Part shown: positions 52,701-58,880 of the stretch, piece by piece
How positions within the stretch are numbered: the first letter of the stretch is position 1
How the letters are laid out: the number at the start of each line of letters is the position of its first letter
Assembly (NCBI GenBank): GCA_030220185.1
Contig: JASPKZ010007287.1
Coordinates: 690,501 to 754,500 of the forward strand
Direction: 5' to 3'
Length of the DNA: 64,000 nt
Source of the DNA: Diploptera punctata
Lineage: Eukaryota; Arthropoda; Insecta; Blattodea; Blaberidae
Notes under the pieces: model-generated
What the model was told of the DNA's origin: nothing
What the model saw: the letters and a program-made list of their open reading frames with translations, nothing else
The model's database searches: none
Translations under genes and position numbers: made by a program

Positions 52701-55700
52701 TACATACTAGCACATTGACACTGTACTATCTGGGAATCGCATATTAGACTGAAATTTCTCTTTATATATAAATCTGAAATTTATTAGGGAAGGTAAACTT
52801 AAGTTTTTCCAAACTTCTTTGGTACAATATGTATTTTATTTGTCTGCTCCTGAGCTCAGATATTGAGTTTTTGTCAGTGCTAGTTAAAATTTAATTAATC
52901 AATTGAGTTGATGTTTACTTGATGAAAATCCATATCTATTAATTAAATAAAAATAAAACATATGAATCCCCTTTGTTAAATTAAAAAATTTAAATAAATA
53001 TTGTTGTATTGTTGCTTAGATCAGTTGGAACACAATTCATAATTTGTTAACATGTCTGAAGAAGGTACAGCTGTCACTGAATTATAATAAATATGAAAAT
53101 CAAATAAAACTACGTTTTATTTTTATTTAATTAATAAAATTTTAATTGTATAGCATACAAGTAGACCCAGCTTGGCAGAGTGCTTTGCTTGGGGGGAACA
53201 CGTATGCAAAATTAAAAGAATTGCTTAACAATGCGTTGAGAGACAAACATTCTCACGTAGCAGTAAAAAGTGATTCTAATAATATTTATATATTAAAATT
53301 TAAAATAAATTCTTCTCATCTCATATCCCATCTTCCTATAATTCAATACTTTTCTTTATCTTTCTTCGTCCACACAATGTCACCTGGCTACTTATTCAAG
53401 TAGGTTTTTAAATAGGATTTAACAATACTATTTTAGCTGTAATGCCAAATTGTGATTTTTATATAAATTTATACATTCACACTGAACGAAAAACTAATTT
53501 TTAAGAGAAATTTTTGCCCAAACTGGAATTTGAACCCAAGATCTCTACTTCTATGTACTGGTGCATTGACCAATATGCACTTGGGCATCACACTGGAAAT
53601 TTCTCTCTCTTATATATAATCCCAGTCCCACACTGTAGCCGAGTTGTTAGGGCAAGAAGCCTTGGCGCAGAGTTATGGGTCTTGTGCTGGTTCGGGTCTC
53701 CTTGGGGGAAGAAATTTTCTCGTGGAATTTCAGCCTGTAAGGGACTGGTGTCCACCCAGCATCATGAGGAATTTGGGTAGCTACAATAAGTAGTGGCTCC
53801 AGCTGGGGGACCCGAGATGCTGACCTCATGTCACCCCTAAACTGATAGGATGATCATCTACCTCTGTGATTAATACATGTAGAAGTGAGGCTGGCTGGTA
53901 AGCCAAGGGCCTTCTAGGCCTGCCGCGCTATGGAGTTTATACAGTATTACTCCTCTTTTACACTTTTCAAGGGACCAGAGGGAAAGTGTAAATTATGGAA
54001 AACAAGGAGCAGCTAAAAAATATTTACCCTCGTATTGAGCAACCATTCTAGAACATGCAAAAAACCAGTGACTGGCTAAATAATGTAATGTTTCTTCATC
54101 ATCATCATCCGGTATCATGACAGCTGCTGCCATCTTCCGGAAACCAAATGCCATTCCTCTCTGTCCATCCATTGATCTTCCTCCATTCATCTGATATTCA
54201 TAGCTGCTTGTACCCCTTCTATCCAAGTTTTCTTCGGTCTTCCTCCTTTCCATTTGGATCCATTCCATAACAATTTTTGGCAATCTTTGCTCTGGCATTC
54301 TTTTGACATGGTCATACCACTGTAATCTTTTCTTTTCTATGATGTCTGGCTCCTCTTGCACACCCATAATTTCCCTTATTTTTTTTATTTCGTATTCTAT
54401 CCATTCTAGATTTTCTTCTTAAAACATCCATTTCTGTTCTTAAAATTCTTTTCATTTCCCTGGTAGGAATTTGCCAGACTTCAGCACCATATGTTAAAAT
54501 GCTCTGATTTATGGTTTGATATATTTGTAATTTTCTATTTTTTGTAATATTTTTGCTCCACCAAACAGGGTTTAAAGCATTTATTGCTTGTTTTGTTTGT
54601 GCGATTCTATTTTTAATTTCCACTGTGTTATTGCCTGAATGTTCCTAAATAAGTGCATTCAGTACTAGGTTTTAGTTCTTCTCCATTGTTGAAATTTATA
54701 TTTTCCAATTCTTCTCCTATACACAGATATTTAGTTTCTTTTAATTTAAAATAAAATTCTTTACACCTCACCTCATATCCTGTCTTTTATTTATTTGGAA
54801 GACAGGATATCAGGTGAGGTGAAAAGATTTTTATATTAAATTAAACCTCATAGTGATTTTCCTATAATAGTTCAATGTAATGTGTGTTTTGAACTATTGT
54901 AAACATAAAATTACTTTCTTTTACTTTCACCATTTAAAAAATAAATAACAAGGAGAGGTTCAGCAAGCAGCACTATGAATCTTTATTGAGAGATTAAAAA
55001 AAAATTGCCATAGAAGTACAAGGGTTGAATTTCAGAAATGTTTGAAAGCTCTGATGGCTCAAACATGCTCTGCTCTTTATCGATAGTACAAAAGCCAGCT
55101 TCATTGGCTCATTAAACTTGCTTGTCTCCTTATCGATTATATAGCAGCCAGCTTCGTTGACTTAATGAACTTGCTCTGCCATATATCGATTGTACAGAAG
55201 CAAGATAATTGATCAAATAAGTTGAATATCTTTGATGTTTAACACTGAAGATTGACATGATGTGACGTAAATTGCGGAAAAACATTTTAGGAACGTAAAA
55301 GTGGGGTTTTTAATATATTGTACATATAGGGAACTGAAGGAACCTTTAAAAATGTTCTAAAAACAGGATAATACTGTATATAATCCCATGTGCACATGGC
55401 AGTGAACCTTTGTCCACTCAGTGCTACCTGGCTAATTCTTATTCAGGAAGATTTTAATAGGATTTAACATTACTATTATAGCTGTAAAGCTAATGTTGCT
55501 ATGCTTTTATATAAATTTGTACATTTTTACTTAATGATAAATTATTTTTAGGAGAAAAATGTTTACCAAACTGGGATTTTAACCCAAACTCTCTAGTTCT
55601 GTGTACTGGTCCATCAATTTTGAAATTTGTTATTTTTTTTTAAAGTAACCATTTCCATGAGAAATGTACTTTGTAAATTAATGCATATAAAGTGTAATTT

Positions 55701-58700
55701 TAAATCCAACTCAAACTGCAATTCACCACTTTTTATGAACATTCTGTATGTTACCTAAAGAGAACAGTCTCTCTTACATAATGTCTGCAAATTTAACAAG
55801 TTGGAAGAACATAAAAAAAAAACAGATGGTAGACTACTGCTACATTTTTGAACATATACATATCCATGCTTGTATTATTGGAAAACAAGAGTTTATGAAT
55901 GTTGAATCTGTATGGCACAATTCAAATAATCATTAATTTAATAATAATAATAATACTTGTAATATCCTAGCAATAGGAAAACAATCTGCCATTATGGAAA
56001 ATGTTTGGCGAACCCCAGTTTGGGAACTGCTGTATTAGTATATCTATAGTTCTGAGATTTATGCATTGAACTGCAGCCTTCAGCAAATAAGATTGAAAAA
56101 CTAATGAATGTATATTGGATTATTTAAATGTTTATTGCTCCAATGCTACCCCACTGCACTTTTCATGCTCCGGATTCTGCACTAGATGGATAGATGGCAT
56201 TAATGTGGTTTATTTTCAATTTATGCAACCATCTATGTAAATGACATATTGTTTACATATAGTAGTAGGATGAGTGTAAGAATCAAGAATCGTTTTCAAT
56301 ATCACCATGTGCCTTCTCAACATATGAACTGCAGTGGAATATCAAACTTGGTCAGGAAGCAGACATGCTACCACCTGCTGAGCTATGTGAAACCAACATT
56401 ATTACCAGAAAAAAATTTACAGGAACATCTTAACAGAATGCTTAGAAATCTCTACAGGACATTACATGGTATCGATCACATGGGAAGAGATCCTTGTGTC
56501 AGACCATAAGTTCCTCAAGAGTTAATACGTGGAAGGAAGGTTATGATAATGGACTTTAATTCTTGGTCTTGTGATGCTGTAATGTTGTAATGTTAGTAAA
56601 AGTAGATTTTTTTAGCTTTACCTTCTTTTGGTTACATTTATACTATATGTATAATTCAAGAATCTGCAAGAGTGTAGTCTCAATTCCAACTTCTTTTAAA
56701 AACACTATCTGGTTTTACTTCTAAACACTTTTGTTCTGCGAGAAACTATTGAACCATAACAAAATATCCCATTATTTTTAACCAGTCTACTGATCGCCTC
56801 ATATACATTGCGAGTTTGCTGAATTCATTCTAGGTGGGAAAAGTTGTTCATTCTAAATTCTCCAATAACTATCTTATTAATGAACACAGAATTCATTTTT
56901 TCAAACTATGTTGAATAATGTATGAAAGAAGCAGCATTTTCAGTCATCAATTTTTTTCACAATGTATGTTGCATTTCACTAGAATTTTGTACTTTTTAAA
57001 CATTATATTCATTATAAATGCAGTTGAAACTAAAATTATTTAATTTTAATTGCCTTTTTACGTCCCTTTTTTTAATTTTCTGGTCTTTTTAAGGATATCT
57101 TAGGTTCTTTTTAAAGGTATTTTATAGGTCCTAAACTTCTGAGTTCTAATTATGATTGATTTGAAGTAATTCATTCATTCTATACTCATTTATTTATTGC
57201 ATTATGAAATGGAATTTTAAGGGAATGTTGCTTTTTATAAGAGCGTAATACTATAATAAAATTTTAATTGCATGAATTCTTTAAAATAGGCATTTTAAAT
57301 ATTTTCATTGTTTTTGACAGGTACAGGTTTACAAATACCTCAGGCAGCTGCTAATGCTTTGAATTTGAATCCTTCAGGTAATCTGCCCATACAACAGGCT
57401 ACACCTCCTATAGCGACACAGTGTTTCATGCTTGCCAACATGTTTGACCCTGCCACGTAAGTTTTTTTTTTAATTTACATAACTACAATTAAATTTGATT
57501 AAACAGAAGTTTTTGTAACAGTAATATGACTTGAAATTATGAATTTGAACCCAATTATTTTTAGAATTTTATTTCATAAATTAATAATGGAAAATAACAT
57601 TGAGGTTTTCAAGTTAAAAACTAATAACTGTTAAGTCTTGAAATCTCGCCTCATGATTTTCAAGCACAGAAATGCAGTTTCGAGAAGCATCCTTCTCATC
57701 TTCAGCCTTCTTTATGGGTCATAAAGAAGATGAGAGGAATGCCTCTCGAAACTGCAGTCCCGTGCTGGAAGATCACGGCTCTTTTTGTTTGTTTTTTTTT
57801 TTTTTCGAGGCATCCCTCTCATCTTCAGCCATCATTACGAGTTGTAGTTGTAAAGAAGATGAGAGGAATGCCTTCGAAACTGCGGTTGCATGCTTGAAGT
57901 TGCGGAGTTTGAGGTGAAGACTTCATTACTCAATAATTATTAGTTTTTAATTTAGAATTTTATTTAGATAATTAATCCTTATTTAAATTGGGACAAGTTT
58001 CTGATGAGATATTTCCATCTTAGCATTTTATTTAATGATGCTCTTTAAACAATTTAGATCAAACATCAAATCTGCATATGAAAGGGCCAATAAATTTTGC
58101 CCAGAGACCACTTTATTTCAGGGTTTTCCCATATTAAATCTTTCCTTGTTTCCAAACATTTCTAAAAAAATCATAAATTAAGTTGAATTGATCGTATGAA
58201 GTTTTTTTTTTTTTTGACAGTGATTAACTTAAAGCTTTGAATTTAAGAATATGTTCCAGACCGTCATGATCATTAATGATGTAAATATTAATATTTCATC
58301 TCAAGTTTATAGTTTCAAAATGTTACTTCTTCAATGTTCTTTTTTATTCTCTTTCTGATTACTTCCAATATTTTCCTCTTAATCTTTGTTCTTCTCAGTA
58401 AATTTGTATGTCTTGGGAGTCTCATTTCTAATCTTATTCATAACAATCAGCCTGTCACTAATCTAAATTCAACAAAATTACCATTTTTATTGTGGTAACT
58501 CTATGGCTTATAGAACTAATAGGTAGTTGGTCTCTTATTGCAAATGGTTGACACATCTCTTTGGCATCCCAATATTTATCTATTTTCTTGCTGCTGACTG
58601 AACACAAGGAGGTGCTTCATTCATCATTGAACCTGGTTGTTGATAAATGGTCCACTCGACTGAATTCAGTAGTCCTATTTTTTAAACCTAGCCAGACATA

Positions 58701-58842
58701 ACCAGTCTTCATATGGATTATCCTCTTGCTTCCTTTCATAACTTTTTTTTAAGCCTTGTTTCATGAATATCTTTCTGCTTCTTCGTATTTGTTTTTCGGG
58801 CTGTCATGTTTGTGAATTATTGTAGCAGGTAATTTTGGTTTT

Positions 58843-58880
<38 letters not shown>

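Larger units (their letters stand above)
53942..55376. mobile_element. CAGT-ended nonautonomous DNA element
   Basis: Ends CAGTATTACTCCTCTTTTAC and (inverted) CAGTATTATCCTGTTTTTAG, with TA at each side, as in pogo/Tigger relatives. It holds a LINE fragment (54098-54735) and a short PLE-type hairpin (about 54745-54870). Copies without the LINE are at 62038-62960 and 63058-64000. Confidence 0.8.

Noticed and set aside
53146..53403. VDPAWQSALLGGNTYAKLKE frame as a host exon
   Set aside because: It lies in a segment duplicated at 28425 and is interrupted there by a transposon. It looks like repeat sequence, although an old gene fragment remains possible.
56249..56509. 86-codon frame in the long intron
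   Set aside because: I could not relate it to a family; a diverged transposon fragment is possible but not supportable.
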